In this document: positions 44,750-58,700 of the stretch, piece by piece
Layout of the letters: each line of letters starts with the position of its first letter
How positions within the stretch are numbered: the stretch's first letter is position 1
From: Exophiala sp. HKRS030
Taxonomy: Eukaryota; Ascomycota; Eurotiomycetes; Chaetothyriales; Herpotrichiellaceae
DNA: 64,000 nucleotides
NCBI GenBank assembly: GCA_023897205.1
Contig: JAHWDD010000003.1
Location: 685,665-749,664 of the forward strand
Direction: 5' to 3'
Made by a program: the position numbers and the translations under genes
The notes under the pieces: model-generated
Told to the model about the DNA's origin: nothing
The model's database searches: none
Seen by the model: the letters and a program-made list of their open reading frames with translations, nothing else

Positions 44750-46606
44750 ATGGTCTCCTGTCCAATCTGCGGCAAATCGGTAAAACAATCCAACATCAAC
44801 AACCACATTGACTCGAACTGTATCGAAGACGTCGAACAAGAGAACACTTCTATTCCGTCCACGTCCGCTCTTGCTGCTGCACCCGTATCTTCCTTTTTCA
44901 AGACTCCCTCTTCTTCTTCGAAACGTGGTGATCGCGGCGATGCCTTTTTCAGCTCAAGTCAACCGGCTCCCTCATTTCCACCGAGTCTCGCCGCTGTCCT
45001 CCGTGCTCCTCCACCACCACCACCATCATCCTCCGTAAAACGATCCTTTGACAATCATACGTTTACATCTACACAGCCCACACAACAGCAGCAGCAGCAG
45101 CAGAATGGAAAACATGAACAGCACAATGTTCAGACCACAAACGACCATGACGTTCCTCCACAACAACCGCCCCTCAAGAGATCCAAACCGTCGGCCGGCT
45201 CCCACGACAGGGCCGCACCTCTCGCGGAACGTATGCGCCCACGCACCCTCACGTCCATACTTGGTCAAGACCTCGTCGGTCCCTCCGGCGTGCTCACGTC
45301 CTTGATCCAGCAGGACCGCGTGCCCAGCATGATCCTCTGGGGCGCGAGCGGCACGGGCAAAACCACCATCGCCCGCGTGATAGCCAGCATGGTAGGGTCC
45401 CGCTTCGTCGAGATCAACAGTACATCCTCGGGTGTGGCGGAATGTAAAAAGATATTCGCAGAGGCCAAGAGCGAATTGGGCCTGACGGGTCGCAAGACCA
45501 TTATTTTTTGTGACGAGATCCACCGGTTCAGCAAGTCCCAGCAGGACGTGTTCTTGGGTCCCGTCGAGGCAGGCACCGTGACGTTGATCGGCGCCACGAC
45601 GGAGAACCCCAGTTTCCGCGTCCAGGGGGCGCTGTTGAGTCGGTGCAGGGTGTTTGTGTTGAAGAAATTGGAACAAGATGATATCCTTGAGATTTTGAAG
45701 CGGGCCGTACAGCAGGAGGGCGAGAAGTATGGGGTATCACTTTCCTCCCAGTCACCACCATCGACGTCGGACGGTGGCGATTCCAACACGAATGTCACAA
45801 ACGGGCACGGTCACGACCACGGTGACCTCACGCCCCCAGGAGCCGGAGGAGGAATCGAAACGGACGGAATTCCCTCCTCCCCGAGTTCTTCAAATCTGAT
45901 CACCACCTCCCTCTTGAGTTATCTCTCCACTTTCGCCGACGGCGACGCCCGAACGGCCCTCAACCTACTCGAACTCGCCATGTCTCTATCGACACGGCCG
46001 GGAATGACCCTGCCCCGACTGAAACAGTCCCTCACGAAGACTTTGGTTTACGACCGGGCGGGAGACCAACACTACGACACCATCAGCGCCTTCCACAAGT
46101 CGGTGAGGGGGTCCGACGCCGACGCCACGCTTTACTACCTCGCCCGGATGCTCACCTCCGGCGAGGATCCTTTGTACGTCGCCCGACGCATGGTGGTGAT
46201 CGCGAGCGAGGACGTGGGCCTGGCCGACCCGAGGATGCTGCCCTTGGCCACGGCGACCTACACTGCCGTGCAGACCATAGGTATGCCGGAGGCGAGGATC
46301 AACCTGGCCCACTGCGCCGTGAGTCTCGCCCTCTCGCCGAAATCCACCCGCGCGTACCGAGGGTTGGAAAACGCCATGAGGGCGTTGCAGGAAGAGCCGG
46401 GCGTCGGCGGCCTACCCATCCCCATACACCTGCGGAATGCGCCCACGAGACTCATGAAGGAATTGGGGTACGGCAAAGAATACAAATACAACCCGGACTA
46501 CAAGGACGGCAAGGTCAAGCAGGACTATCTGCCCGACCCCATCAGAGGCAGGAGATTTCTCGAAGATTTGGATTTGGGTACAAGGATTGATGATGAGCTT
46601 GGTTGA
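44750..46606 (+). CDS. MGS1: AAA+ replication-maintenance ATPase (Mgs1/WRNIP1)
   Basis: Clamp-loader-like ATPase that acts at stalled replication forks and binds ubiquitinated PCNA in yeast and humans. Single exon, 618 residues. The N terminus is a UBZ finger, CPICGKSVKQSNINNHIDSNC, with zinc ligands Cys4, Cys7, His19 and Cys24. A low-complexity linker with a polyglutamine run (CAG repeat near 45084-45103) follows. The AAA+ core starts near ERMRPRTLTSILGQDLVG. Walker A is GASGTGKTT at 198-206, Walker B is IIFCDEIHRF near 250, sensor 1 is IGATTENPSF, and the Arg-finger region is ALLSRCRVF. The C-terminal RarA/MgsA oligomerisation domain includes DGDARTALNLLE, SVRGSDADATLYYLARML, RRMVVIASEDVGLADP and YKYNPDYKDGKVKQDYLP. 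A disordered insert (about 330-380) separates lid and core. The gene converges on MDN1 with 183 bp between stops. Confidence 0.96.
   Translation: MVSCPICGKSVKQSNINNHIDSNCIEDVEQENTSIPSTSALAAAPVSSFFKTPSSSSKRGDRGDAFFSSSQPAPSFPPSLAAVLRAPPPPPPSSSVKRSFDNHTFTSTQPTQQQQQQQNGKHEQHNVQTTNDHDVPPQQPPLKRSKPSAGSHDRAAPLAERMRPRTLTSILGQDLVGPSGVLTSLIQQDRVPSMILWGASGTGKTTIARVIASMVGSRFVEINSTSSGVAECKKIFAEAKSELGLTGRKTIIFCDEIHRFSKSQQDVFLGPVEAGTVTLIGATTENPSFRVQGALLSRCRVFVLKKLEQDDILEILKRAVQQEGEKYGVSLSSQSPPSTSDGGDSNTNVTNGHGHDHGDLTPPGAGGGIETDGIPSSPSSSNLITTSLLSYLSTFADGDARTALNLLELAMSLSTRPGMTLPRLKQSLTKTLVYDRAGDQHYDTISAFHKSVRGSDADATLYYLARMLTSGEDPLYVARRMVVIASEDVGLADPRMLPLATATYTAVQTIGMPEARINLAHCAVSLALSPKSTRAYRGLENAMRALQEEPGVGGLPIPIHLRNAPTRLMKELGYGKEYKYNPDYKDGKVKQDYLPDPIRGRRFLEDLDLGTRIDDELG
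45084..45103 (+). repeat. CAG trinucleotide run in MGS1
   Basis: Six to seven CAG codons encode a polyglutamine stretch in the linker between the zinc finger and the ATPase core; likely length-polymorphic. Confidence 0.9.
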
Positions 46607-46789
46607 ACTTTTGGACTCGAATTGGATAGCCCTGGACCTGTAGGAAAGCAACGATGACGAATGTCGGTAACAATAACAATGACAACAAGAATGTCCAAAA
46701 TCCAGAGCCATGTGATTGTCAACTAATAATATACACCTTGTACACGTGCACCGTGTACCTACGACATGTGAGTGTCTATCCAGTCACTT

Positions 46790-49700
46790 TTACTGCACAT
46801 CGACCACACTCCCGAACCAGCCCTTCAAGGCCGTCGCCAAAACACCGGGTAGATCCCTCACGTCCCTGACGACGAGGTAATAAGGAAACGGGAAGTCCTC
46901 CAGGTAACGTTTCGTTCGCAACCTCATTTCCACTTGTCCCCCTGCCGCCGCCGCCGCCGCCGGGTCCGGCTCGTAGACCGCCTCCTGTAGATCCAAGATG
47001 CTGTCCCGTCCGGCGTCGACGATGACGAAAACGACAATGATCTTTTCCTGTTGGGCCTGGCGGACCAGCCTGGCGATGCCCTGGTGGTCGGAACAGTGGC
47101 CGTCGCTGACGATCAACTGCAACTGCCAAAGGTCCTCGGAGGCGGCGTGGCCCCCCTTGAGTCGAGCGTCGCGGAACAACCGGATGCTTTCCTCCACGAG
47201 GTTCCTCACGTCGGTGCCTCGCTGGTCGAAGCCGAAAGACCGGAACACGTGGGGGCCCGACTCGGCCGGGGAGAACGGCGTGCCGAAAGGGTGGGCGACT
47301 CGGACGTGCGGTCCGTCGCCGAACCCGACGACGCAAATCTCCCCCGACTCGAGCATCGACAGGGCCTTTGTCAACATGGCCAGGGTCTCGAACGCCAAAA
47401 GGTCGGCCCCGGACTCGGCCATGGACCTGCTGTCGTCCACGGCGATCATGATCTGGTAGTTGCGCTTGCTCGGCACGGACCGGCGCATCCAGATCTTGTC
47501 CCGTTTGTAGCTGGACGCGATGTAGGGGATGATCCGCTTGATGTTGAGCCGCTTGCCCGTCCGGTAGTCGCCGCGGAGTTTGGTCGCCGTCGTGGGCGAG
47601 AGGATGAGCCGCAGCTGCTCGGTCAGGACGAGCGAGAATTGGTGCGTCGCGGCGGAGCACTGGTTCCAGAGTTGTGCGGCGTCGGCTGTGCTTGTCGGTG
47701 GCGACGGTGCAGCAGGAACATTGTCGTCGTGGTGGCCGAGATTATCAACATCCTCAACGTCAGAAAGCATATCATCCTGAGCCGCCTCAACATCTTCTTG
47801 TTGATCGTTGCTGTGTCGATTGATCCCTCGTTCTTGACTTGGGAGGAATGCCCCTGAGCCCTTTGCCTCTTCCCCTGCGTTCATCTGAGCTTGTTGTAGA
47901 CGATTCAATCTTTCGGCAATGTTATCTTGCACTTCTGGTTCAAGGACATCAGGCACTTCCACGTCCTGATCAATAGCCATGTCCTCATCTTCGATAGCTT
48001 TGCTCTGATCGAGATTTTGTTGGGCCTGTTCGCCAGTCGCAGCGCCGAGAGCTTGAGCATCTCCTTCGTCTTCTTCATCTTGGACATGCTCGAAATCGAC
48101 GTCAGCCATGTCAATATCTTGCTTCATGTCGGTTTGCAAGTTTTCCTCCGACGCTGATAATATCTCTCGACGATTGTGCCACTGGTCCAGTACATCCGCC
48201 AGTTTTCTTAATGCCTCGTTCTGCTGATGCTCGACCTCGTTAGTCCTTCCCGCCCCGAGCTCGGCAGCACCTTTCCCTGTTTCTCCCTGCTCTTGGTTCT
48301 CTGGAGCTTTGCCAGGTCGGGATTGTTCCGGATTAGGCTCCTGCTCAGCATCGTTCATAGCCTGTGCGTCTTGCTGCTGCTGGTGGTCATTTGTGTCCTG
48401 ACGAGTGTCGGCAGCCCCCGTGTCGCCTCCAGCTGGCTCATCTTGATCCTGTGCAGTATCGTCGTCACGTGTTCTGTGCTCCCCTATCTCGTTCTCGTCC
48501 TCGTCGAGCTCCTCCTGATCCTCCATGATCTCATCGTCTTGTCCAACGCCATTCTCAACCTCGTCTTTCTGATCGACATCATCTTGAACACCAGCGTCTT
48601 CATTAAAAGACTTCTCTTCTTTCTCAACATCGTCTAACTCGGCATCCTCTATTTCATCTGCCGACTGATCAATGTCGGACATTTCATCCACTCCATCATC
48701 AGAAATGTTATCGTCCTTGACCTCCTCTTCTCCAGCCAGCTGTAACTCTTCCGGCAGCTCCAGAGCGTCTTGGTTGTCGGTGTGCGGGTCCATGTTCTCA
48801 GCTTCGGGTCGTTCAGCCCCCTCGCCCTCTTCTCCATCGTCCTCGTCCACCTGCTCTTCGCCTTCTTGGCCTTCCATGTCTTCTCCCTCGCCCTTCTCCC
48901 CATCAGCAGCAGTCTGATCGTCCGATTTCTTCCCCTCGGCCTTGTCATTCTTCATCTCCTTGTCTTCAGACTCATTCTTCATGTCGTCCCACATCTTCTC
49001 ATCTACCGCATTTGGATCAAGGTCATCTACCGATCCAGTCTCTTCATCGATATCGTCGTCTCCCTCCTCCTCATCAGATCTACCTTGTCCTTCATCATCA
49101 GATTTCTCCTCCTCTTTGTCTCCCATATCTCCCTCAAGATCATCCATGCCCATATCAACGGCATCTTCTGCATTTTCCATCTCGTCTTCGCGGTCTTCTT
49201 TTTGACCTGTCTGTGCGAGCTCTGACAAGTCTTCGTCTTCGGCTACATCCTTGCTGATATCCTCTGCTCCTTCGCCTTCCCCTAGACCAGTACCGCTTTC
49301 GAGTTTGCCAGACTGTTCTTCGCCTTGGCTTGGTTCCGAAGGACGGCAGAAGCCTTGAGAAAGAAGTGCGTCAAAAGAAGTAGCTAGCTGGAGAGCCAAG
49401 CGGCACGTCTCCAGGTGGACAGCAACTTGCTGGCTGTGTAGATGCAGACAAATGTGGTAAAACTGCTCAAGGACAGGAGAGGCCACTTGCAACAGATCAC
49501 ATGCAATGATGAAGTCGTTGGAATCCAGGGAATGGAAATTTCCGAGTAGAGATCCAATACTAGCACTGATAGAATTGACCTGCATCGCTCGATGTCCTTG
49601 AACAGCACATCGCTCAATCTTGGTGAGCCAACCTTGTTCTTCGATTGAGTTTGGTGTGTCCTCTTGGACTGAGGACCATTTTTGCAAAGCAACAAATATC

Positions 49701-52700
49701 TGATCGATTAGTGTCCTGAGGTGGTCATCCCATGATGACAAACTTGTGCTGCGGACACCGTTCTCCTTGACCTGCTGCAACGCCTGTAAGTTTTCGGTCC
49801 AAGGAACAAGCTGGCGCAGGACAAAGTCAACGCGGGGTTCTTTAGATTGCCATTCTCGCAGAACCACGGCGAGCTCTGACAGTGTTTGCAGACTCTGACT
49901 TTTCGAAGAGTCGCCAATTCTGCTGTTCAATCCCAGCGGGAGACCTGGCAATTGTTCAAGGTCGGACTTGTGTCCTCTGATGCGTGTAATATAGTTACGC
50001 AGGCAATCCAGGAGTTGATCAAGATCGATTTTAGCATGCTGTGCCTGGAAGGTCAAAATCCTGCAGGACAATGTCAGGACCTCTGCCAGCCATGCCAAAT
50101 GCCGGGTTAACGATGGATCACCCTCTTGCGAGCCAGATGAGTTAGAGAGCTGGTTGGGGGCTTGGGTTAAACAAGAACGCGACAGAGCCAACTGGGTTTC
50201 CAAATTGACAGAGCTCTCTCCAGATGAGGCAATGGCTTGACGTTGATTGAGAATCACACACAAAAGTCCCTCCAATAGACCCATACTTCTTCCAACCTCA
50301 CCCTCTGTGAGATCTTCAGAATGCTTTGTCCGCCCTGCTCGAACTTGAGACATTAGATCAAGGAGGTCGTGGAATACAGCAGTAGCCTGGGAGGCAATGG
50401 CCTGCCGACCGTTCGAGAGAAGACCGGGAGAAGAAGCTAGAATGAGAGCTGCGGAAGATTGTTTCTCGAGCTCCGATGTTGGCAGATTCCGTCTGATACC
50501 CATCTGCGAGACTGTTTTCAATGTGTCGGCCAGTAAGCGTCTCTTCCTCTCCTGGAGGTGACGTACCGAAGCAGCATTCTCCTCCGTCAATGCCGAAGGA
50601 GTTTCAGACCTCAACTGCTTAATGGCGCTCTTCAAATCGTCCCTGAGTGAGGCCAATTCTAGTTGAGCCTCGAGCTCTGTCGTCTTCTTGGTGTATAGGT
50701 GGCGCATGCTCTTCACGGCTCCAATCGTATCGGTCAACCGTGCCGGTCTTGTGTTCCAGTCCGGTAACGCATGCCCACATTTCACCGAAGCATCTTGAAT
50801 CATTGAGATGTTGAGGAATGGCTCGGCTGCATCCAGCTCTGTCGTAGTTGCTGTAAGCTCTCCCACAGATTCTGCAGCTGGTTTTGAGATAGTCACAGCC
50901 TGATTAAGAAGATCACGGTACTTCCTGACAATCTTGAACAATTTATGGTGTGATCGGCGCGCACTGTCACGAAGAGCGGCGATGTTTGTGTCCTTCCAGC
51001 TTGCCAGTTGTATTTGTTCTTTGAGGGCCTTCTCTAGACTCGCACGTCCAGTTCGAAGCGTTGTCTCAATACCAGGTTCATATCTCCGGTAATGCTCAAT
51101 GAGGTTTGAAACACAGCTGTGCACTGATAGCATGCCTGGATCTTGTTTCGCGATATCCTTGAGAGTGTGGTTGAAAGTATCCAGCAGCTTAAGCCGAGAC
51201 GAATACTGTCCTAGACTGGTCGTCTTGAAGAAGCCTTCGAGAGTTCGTGCCAGGTCCTTGCAGTACAGTTGCATGTCTTCGCCGGCAGCGAGTATTCTCG
51301 CAGAGTTGTGCAGTACGGATTCGTAGGCGATAAAGTACCAGGCTTGGGCGTCTTGTTCGTGTCGGCATTTTTCTTCGTCCAAAAGCCCAGCCCATGAGAA
51401 CAGTTCGAGGCGTCTCCAGCGTACTATGAGAGCACTTAGTTGATCAATCAACGGCGCAACTGACCACTCTCTGCTAGCAACACTTTGCCACTGAGATACT
51501 ATTTCATACAACTTCTCTGTCTTGGTCATGAACTTGGCAACTGGATCGCCGAGGTTCAAGTACAAAACTTCGTTGCAGTAGGCGAGTACTTCAGCTGGAA
51601 CTGCGTGCTCTGGCCACCTCTCTGCAATGGTGTGAAATCGTGCTTGAACTTGATGAACAAGCGTGAAGAGCTTCTCATATTCTGCCAAGTCTGAATCACT
51701 GTAGATGTTGAGGTGCTGAGTCCGGTTGGTGCCATGCAGGGCAGCCATTCTTTCTTCCATTTGGATCAGGATAGCAGGCAAGAGGTCAATAAAGAAGGTG
51801 CTGGCGATGTCACTCTGGTGGTTACTGTGTTTGGCAATCTCCTCCAATGCACCCAATGTATAACTTCTCAGGGTAAGTTGGGGGTCTTGCAAGGCGTAGA
51901 TCTTCTCATGAAGAGTGGCAAGCTTGACTGCGATAGCTCGAGCATCATACTTTGAGTCCGGCTTTTCAAGCTCTGTTGTCTGATCCACGAATTCTGGAAA
52001 CATTTCTTGCAACTCACGCAATTCGTCATCTGTTTCCGTGGCAGCATCGCCTCGATAGGTGTAATACCGCGACTGGACAGCAGCTTCAGCTTGGTCCTTG
52101 GTTAGATGAGTCTTCCATGCAAGATAAAAATGGTCAAGGACACCTAGCAAACGCTGGCTGACAGTAAAGCTGTTCTTTGGCATCAGCGAACTGTCCATGG
52201 CGACAAATTCGAGCCATTGGAGATTGGACCCGGATTCGGACGTCACATCCCAGAGCTGTAAATTGTCTGGCTGGGCTCCCAGCATTGGAGCGTGTCGCGC
52301 TATCTTCGAAATCACTCCCTCGTCATGCTGCTTATTTACCCGTGCTGCTATGAGATCAATTCCATGAGAAAAGCACTTCAGGAACCATAGGATTGGTTTC
52401 ACAAAATCATCATAAGTCCGGTCGGCACCCTCGAGACGCTCGATCATGGCACGTAGATTGAGTTGGCCCTGTTCCTTTGTCCATTGCTGCACCCATTCCG
52501 AGTTTATGACTTCATCATCGTGACTGGGCTGGCTACTGAGGAGACCTTGAGTAATCCGTGTGAAGGTCTCCTGAATCTTGTTCAGCTCCGACCGGTCAGG
52601 CCTCAAGACAGTTGGTGGCGGCGAGACGCTTCCTAGGTCAGAGAGGGCCGACCTCAGGGTTCGAATCACCATGCTAGTGTCTTGTCCCATGGTCAATTGA

Positions 52701-55700
52701 TGGAACTTTGTCTGGCCTGCAATTCTACTCTCGAGTTCAGCAACACGCCGTTGGTGTAGCTGAAAAGAAACATTGGGAAAGACAGCAGGGTCCATGATCT
52801 TGTCCGGCACCATCAACTCGAGACCGGCCAAAGATAATCTGATTAGACAATCGGAGAGCTCTTCGGGGCCAACATGATCTTGAGAAACAAGTGAGAGCAG
52901 AATCGGATGAATATTGCGGAGATAGATTTCTCTGAAATATTGTCGGGTATGACCTGGCAGTATGATATCGTCCTGTGACAGATGTGCCAGCCGCATAAGG
53001 TCACACGTGTACTGACCAGATAAACAAGCTTTTGCTCGCCCTGTAAGCATCCCAGAGTGTGCAAACATTATTCCGGAGACAACGATACGGACACGTTCCA
53101 TGAAAGCACCCGACCAGTTGGCGAAATTGTTCGTGTTGCAGGCAAGGCCTTGCGCAACAAGAGACAACTCTTCTTTTGCATGATGAAGCGTACCAAGTGG
53201 TTGGTCCAGTACGGAGCACAATTGCGCGACGAATTCGGTGCCGCCCGAACCGTGGGTACTTAGCAGGGAAGTATCAAGTGACGCAAGCTGATTGAGGGAA
53301 AATGGCAAAGTCTTCTCTCCCGCAAGCATCAATATTGCTGGGGTGGCAGTCGAAAACATTGTCAACACCTGCACCTCGGAGGATGACACATCGCCGTCAC
53401 CAAGAATGGTAACCTGGCGGATGTAGTCGATCGTACGCTGGAATTTACCGATCAATGGAAACCCGTTTTCAGATTTCATTTCAAGTTCAGAAACAGCCTC
53501 TTGTAGAGGTTCCAACAAGGACAGCTCGCCGTTTGAACTGAAAACAGAATCATAGGTCTGCTGCAGCTTCGATCTGATGACGGACAACGACGCTCTAGAT
53601 TGTGGCAGGGAACGACACGCGGCGTCGAATCTCGCAATAAGTGTCTCTAATGTCAATTGCAACTCCAGTTGTGATGAGCTTCGGGCTGTCTCGGGATGGA
53701 ATTGTGGCCACATCAGTTGAAGTCCTTGTCCGTATTTGAGTCCTTCGTCTCGGGGTGTGAGCAGATCAAGGCACTTCCTGAATGCAGTCGCCACCTCTGC
53801 ATAGGTTTCTTCGATATCACCCGCCATGGCATAGGCTATTTGAACATAGGCTTGCAAAAGTGTGAAATCCATGGTCTTGACCTTGGAAAGAACGATCATG
53901 TCACCCACAAATGCAGATATTTGTCCAAAAGCTCTTACAAAGCGCACATCCGCGATGCTCCCAGTGTTTAATCTTTCAAGTGCAGAGAGGCAACTCTGAG
54001 CGAAGGTGAAGACTTGTGGGATGTTTGCAAAAGTCTTCGACTTTCCATTGGCCGCCATAGAACGTTCTAAGACAGTTCTGTCTTTGGCCGAGATAGCGGC
54101 GGCATTCTCAGCAGCCGCCGTCAAGCTAGCTTTAATTTTGACCATATCTCGAGTAACATACCATGCTCGAGTGAACAGCTCCGCGGTCACAGAACTCCAG
54201 ATCTGCTGGTCAAGTGGAATTTGGAGTTGAATCAAAGGCTCATCGAGAGCTACAAGCTGTGGGGTGTATAGCAAGCTTGGATTTCCAGACAGGGATGACA
54301 GCCGGCAAGCCCCGAGAGAGTCGAAATTGGTCATCGAGGTCAATACTTCCTTTAGCGTAATACTGCCAGGTATTGAAGTCGTTCTATTCAGACTTAGAGA
54401 CATCTCCTCATGTGAAAGGTTGTAAACAAAGGGTTCGATGTCTTCAGGCTTGGGAAAATGTGGTGCTGCTTGTGCCAACTGTCTCAGCCGGGCGATAGAC
54501 GATGCATATGGATATTGGATCAACTGTGGCTTGAGGTCGCCCTCATTCAGGACAGGCATGAACACTTCCAATGAACGGTTTCGCATCGCTCTTGACAACT
54601 CGCCGTAGCGTGGATCGACTGTCATAAATATTCGGAAGTTTGGATGGGGTTTGACAACTCTGGCGTTACCTGCATTGTGGTGCTCACTCACAGCGAGGAC
54701 ACCGTTAGGCTCCAGGAGCGAATTCAGGCGGTCGAGGACAGAAGGGTTGCAGAGGTTCGCATTGTCCAGAACCAGCCAGGAGCCCTTCTCAATGGCATCA
54801 ATCAAGATGCCATCATTCCAGACGAACCGTGATCGTCCAATGTCGGAGGTCCTCGAGAGCTCCGCAATTGCCTGAACAGAAGCCTCGAGTTCTGGGAAGG
54901 CCCTTGAAATCGAAGGCAGAACTCGTGAAAGCTCATCGAGACTGATCTCGTCGGCATCAATAAGTTGCCACGCATCAAGTACAACTTTGTGCAGTCCTTG
55001 GGAGTCCATAATCTGTAGTGAATGCGCAACAACTCCTCTTACAATGTCTTTAATCTTATGCTGTAGGTCCACAATGACTCGTTGGACATCATACTGCTCG
55101 AAGCCGCCCACAAGGTCCATGGTGTCAACATCTGCGTTCATCGAGAATTCCACATAGTCTGTCCCACATGTAGCTGCAAGGGATCGGAGAAGAGTAGTCT
55201 TTCCAGACCCTGAAGGGCCACAAAGAATGACGGGCCAGTTCTGTTTGATTGCAGAGATGACAGAGTTCGCAGCCGGGAGCTGGGAAATAGCAATACTTGA
55301 GTTTGGTCCAGTTGCTCGCTGTTGGACATCATCTCGAGTCATAAATGAGGTTCCAATCTGAAAACTAGTCGGTGTAATTGCGTTGTAGAAGCTTTCCAGG
55401 AACCTTGTTTGCCAGACTTGTTCGCGTATCTTGAAGGACAGAGATTTCTGGTGTTCAGTTCGAAATCTCTCAGCCACTATAGTCCGATATTGGGCTGAAG
55501 CTGGAAGCGTAGGCTGACCTTGACAGAGCGTCAACCATCGACTGACATCGCGAAGATTGAGCTCCCATGGACCTCCTATATTGAAAGCTGGAGAGCGAGA
55601 GACCAATTGGTCAATCTGCGCAGTTGCATCAACCACACCCTCTAGCTGATCTAAAGGTAAGTTGGGGAATTTACGTTCACAGATACGCATGAGATCTTCC

Positions 55701-58700
55701 TTGCAGAAAGAATCCGCATATACCACCGTGAATCGATTGACGAAGGACGCTGGAAGACCTTTCCTTCCGCCGCCTTGATGATGGGGGTTTTGAGCGGCGA
55801 ACAAGGCGAACTCAGGATGACAGGTAAAAGACTTGTCCAGTTCTGCGATATATGCTTCTCTCCGGTGGTCGAGACAAGAGTTCAGTCCTTCCAATACAGA
55901 CTGCGAGGCAAGATTCATCTCGTCCAAAAGAACCCAGCCTCCATTCTGCATGGCATCCAAGAGAGGACCGTTTTGCCATGAAAAGTTTCCCATATCTTCG
56001 CCTTCGGAAGGTGTATCCGCACCGAACAGATCCATAAGATCAGTCTGATCAGAAAGATTGATGCGAGTAAATTGCTTGCCACAGGCTTGGGCAAGTGCGG
56101 TCACAATAGCTGTCTTGCCGACGCCAGGGCTACCTTCCAGAAGAACAGGCCGAGCCATCTGTAACGCACGTACGATTCTCATAGTGTTCCGTAATGTTGT
56201 GGGAGCGTCGAACACTAGCTCTGAGTGGTCCTGCACATGAACCTGACTTCGCGAAAGTGCAAAAGGCCCGACACGAAGGTGGCCTTGCGTCCTCTGAATC
56301 TCAGGGGATTCGTAGTAACTCTGCGAAACATCAATATTCACCAGCGTTTGGAGGTGTGCCAGACAGGCTTGTCGGGAGTCGTTCAGATTCTGTGATCCTA
56401 TCGAAATCATCCCAGCGGGGTTCGCTCCGATGGAATCGATGTAAACCATGAAAGCTCCATGGATGAACGCGAGCTCTTCTCCGAGAGGAGAAGCACGGTT
56501 GATAAAGTCTGCCCAAGCAAGCAAGTCGCGAAGGGGGATAGTGTCGGATGCAGTGGAATGGAACGTACGACGAAACCAGATAGCAAATGTCAGCATCAGC
56601 CGTGCGACCTTCTCTTGACCTGATACCAGTTTGTTTTGGACGATTGGCAAAGTATCTGCTTCTTGTGATAGAGGCGGAACCCAGATCTCAGTCAACCGGT
56701 TGCGAAGAGCCGCACTCAATTCACGTTTGCCATAGTCACCGCCTGGATTCATCGTGGCTAAGAACTGGAAATCCGCATGAGCGACGACAAGATTGTCATC
56801 AGATCCTTTCTCCGCCAGTAAGATCGTTCTTGAAGGTTCGAGGACACTGTTCAACCGTTCCAACACAGAGTCATCAGCTAGGGAAATTTCGTCCAGCAGA
56901 AAATGATCTCCTGTTTTCATAGCTCTTATCAAGCTTCCGTCACTCCATGTGAACATGGACTGATATGCTCCGATACTAGCACGCGTTCGTGCAACGGCTT
57001 CAGGGTCAAGGCTGGAGACATCCATATTTGAGAAACCCTTGATCAATTGATCAATCTCAACTTCATCAACGGGTGTTTCTGCTTCTGGTGCTGGGAACAA
57101 GCATCGCCAGTCTTCTCGTATACGCAGTTCAAGGTCAGATCGATTTCGGATGGGTCGCTGAGAACCGATGAGGTCTCCAGTCTCCGTGTTGGTGTGTGCG
57201 TTGTAAATATCTAGAGGTCGACCGAATGCTTCTGCAATGACTTGACAGATTTGTGTTTTGCCACATCCTGTCTCACCGACAAGCAGGACAGGCTCGTTGT
57301 TCTTCAATGCTTGCTCAATCAAAACAAAAAGTCTGCGCATAGCCAAGGTCCAGACGATAGTACCTGAGCTCTGCACAGAACTTGGAATGGCTTGCAATCC
57401 ATAGAGCACATTCTCATCGATGACCACTTTCATTGTTTCCTCAATGGTCTTTTTGACTATAGCACGCTCTGCCGGCTCCCGTACCCGTTCAGCCAGGAGC
57501 ATGAATCCATGATTAGCCAGTTGCTGTCTGTCATCGACCGATCTTGACGTCCACCTGAACAAGTCTCTCAAAGTCGCAAAGCTATTACGCTGTTCAAATA
57601 GTCTAGATGATTGTCTCTGCAGTGAAAGCTTCTTGTAAACTGCGACAATCTGGGCACAGAAAGAAGGAGGAATTTGTGCTCGTTCACGAAGAATAATTTC
57701 AAGCTCGTTCTCGGGGATGTCATCGAAATGAAGCTCCAGGAATCGATTTCGGAAAGCTCGCGAGAGACGCTTGCGACCACCGTACAGTCCGGCCGGATTC
57801 TGCGTCGCAAAGAGCATAAAATTAGGATGTGGTCGAACGATTTCTTGAGATTCGGGTATTAGGAGTTCCCTGTTGTCATCGAGCAATCTGTTCAGTGCTT
57901 CCAGTACATCACTAGGAGCCAAATTGAGTTCATCGAGGACGATCCAGTAGCCCTGTCTAAGAGCATTCACAAGTACACCTTCTCGGTATTGTAGCTTGCC
58001 ATCTGCATCGGACACGTAGCTTCCCAAGTACTCTTGGAGGTCGGTATGCTCGTGGTTGTTGATTCTGACGAACTTATTCCCGGACAGCTTTGAGAGATAT
58101 TCCACCATACTTGTCTTTCCAGCGGACGTGGGACCCTGCAAAAGAATGGGAAAGCGGCGCATGGAAGCAGCTCGTGCCAAGTTCAGTAGGTTGCGCTCAA
58201 CGGAAGGGGTTCTGATGTAATGTGGTTGAAGATCGGGGCTGAAAGATCCTCTTTTGACCAGGTGGTGTCTGAAAGCGATGAAATCTTCTCCATTGAATGG
58301 CATCTTTGGCTGCTGGCTGAGGAAGGACTTCTTGTTCTTGACATTCGAGAGCAGATGCTTCTCGAGTATGGGGAGCGCAAGATCTTCCGACACCCTACTC
58401 AGGACCGTGAAGAAACTCATGGCGAATCCCTCGTATATTGCTCTCCTCAAGCCATGACTCGCACTGTGCTGCAACACATACAAGAGGCAGCGAACGAGGG
58501 ATCGAATGCTGAAATGCGGAACATCGCCAGCTCCGTCCGTCAACTTATGCTCCATATTTAGCTTCTGCAGATCCAGATATGCTCGTGCCAAGTCAGGAGC
58601 AGCCCGTCTGTCGTTGTCAAGGTGAGAACCTAAGTAGGACTGGATGATCTTCGTGAGATCTTCCAGATTGCTGTCACCAGATGGAACGTAGATCTCGGTG

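Noticed and set aside
47051..49225. Several long plus-strand frames opposite midasin
   Set aside because: They mirror the GC-rich MIDAS and acidic regions, have no domains, and midasin coding is unambiguous.
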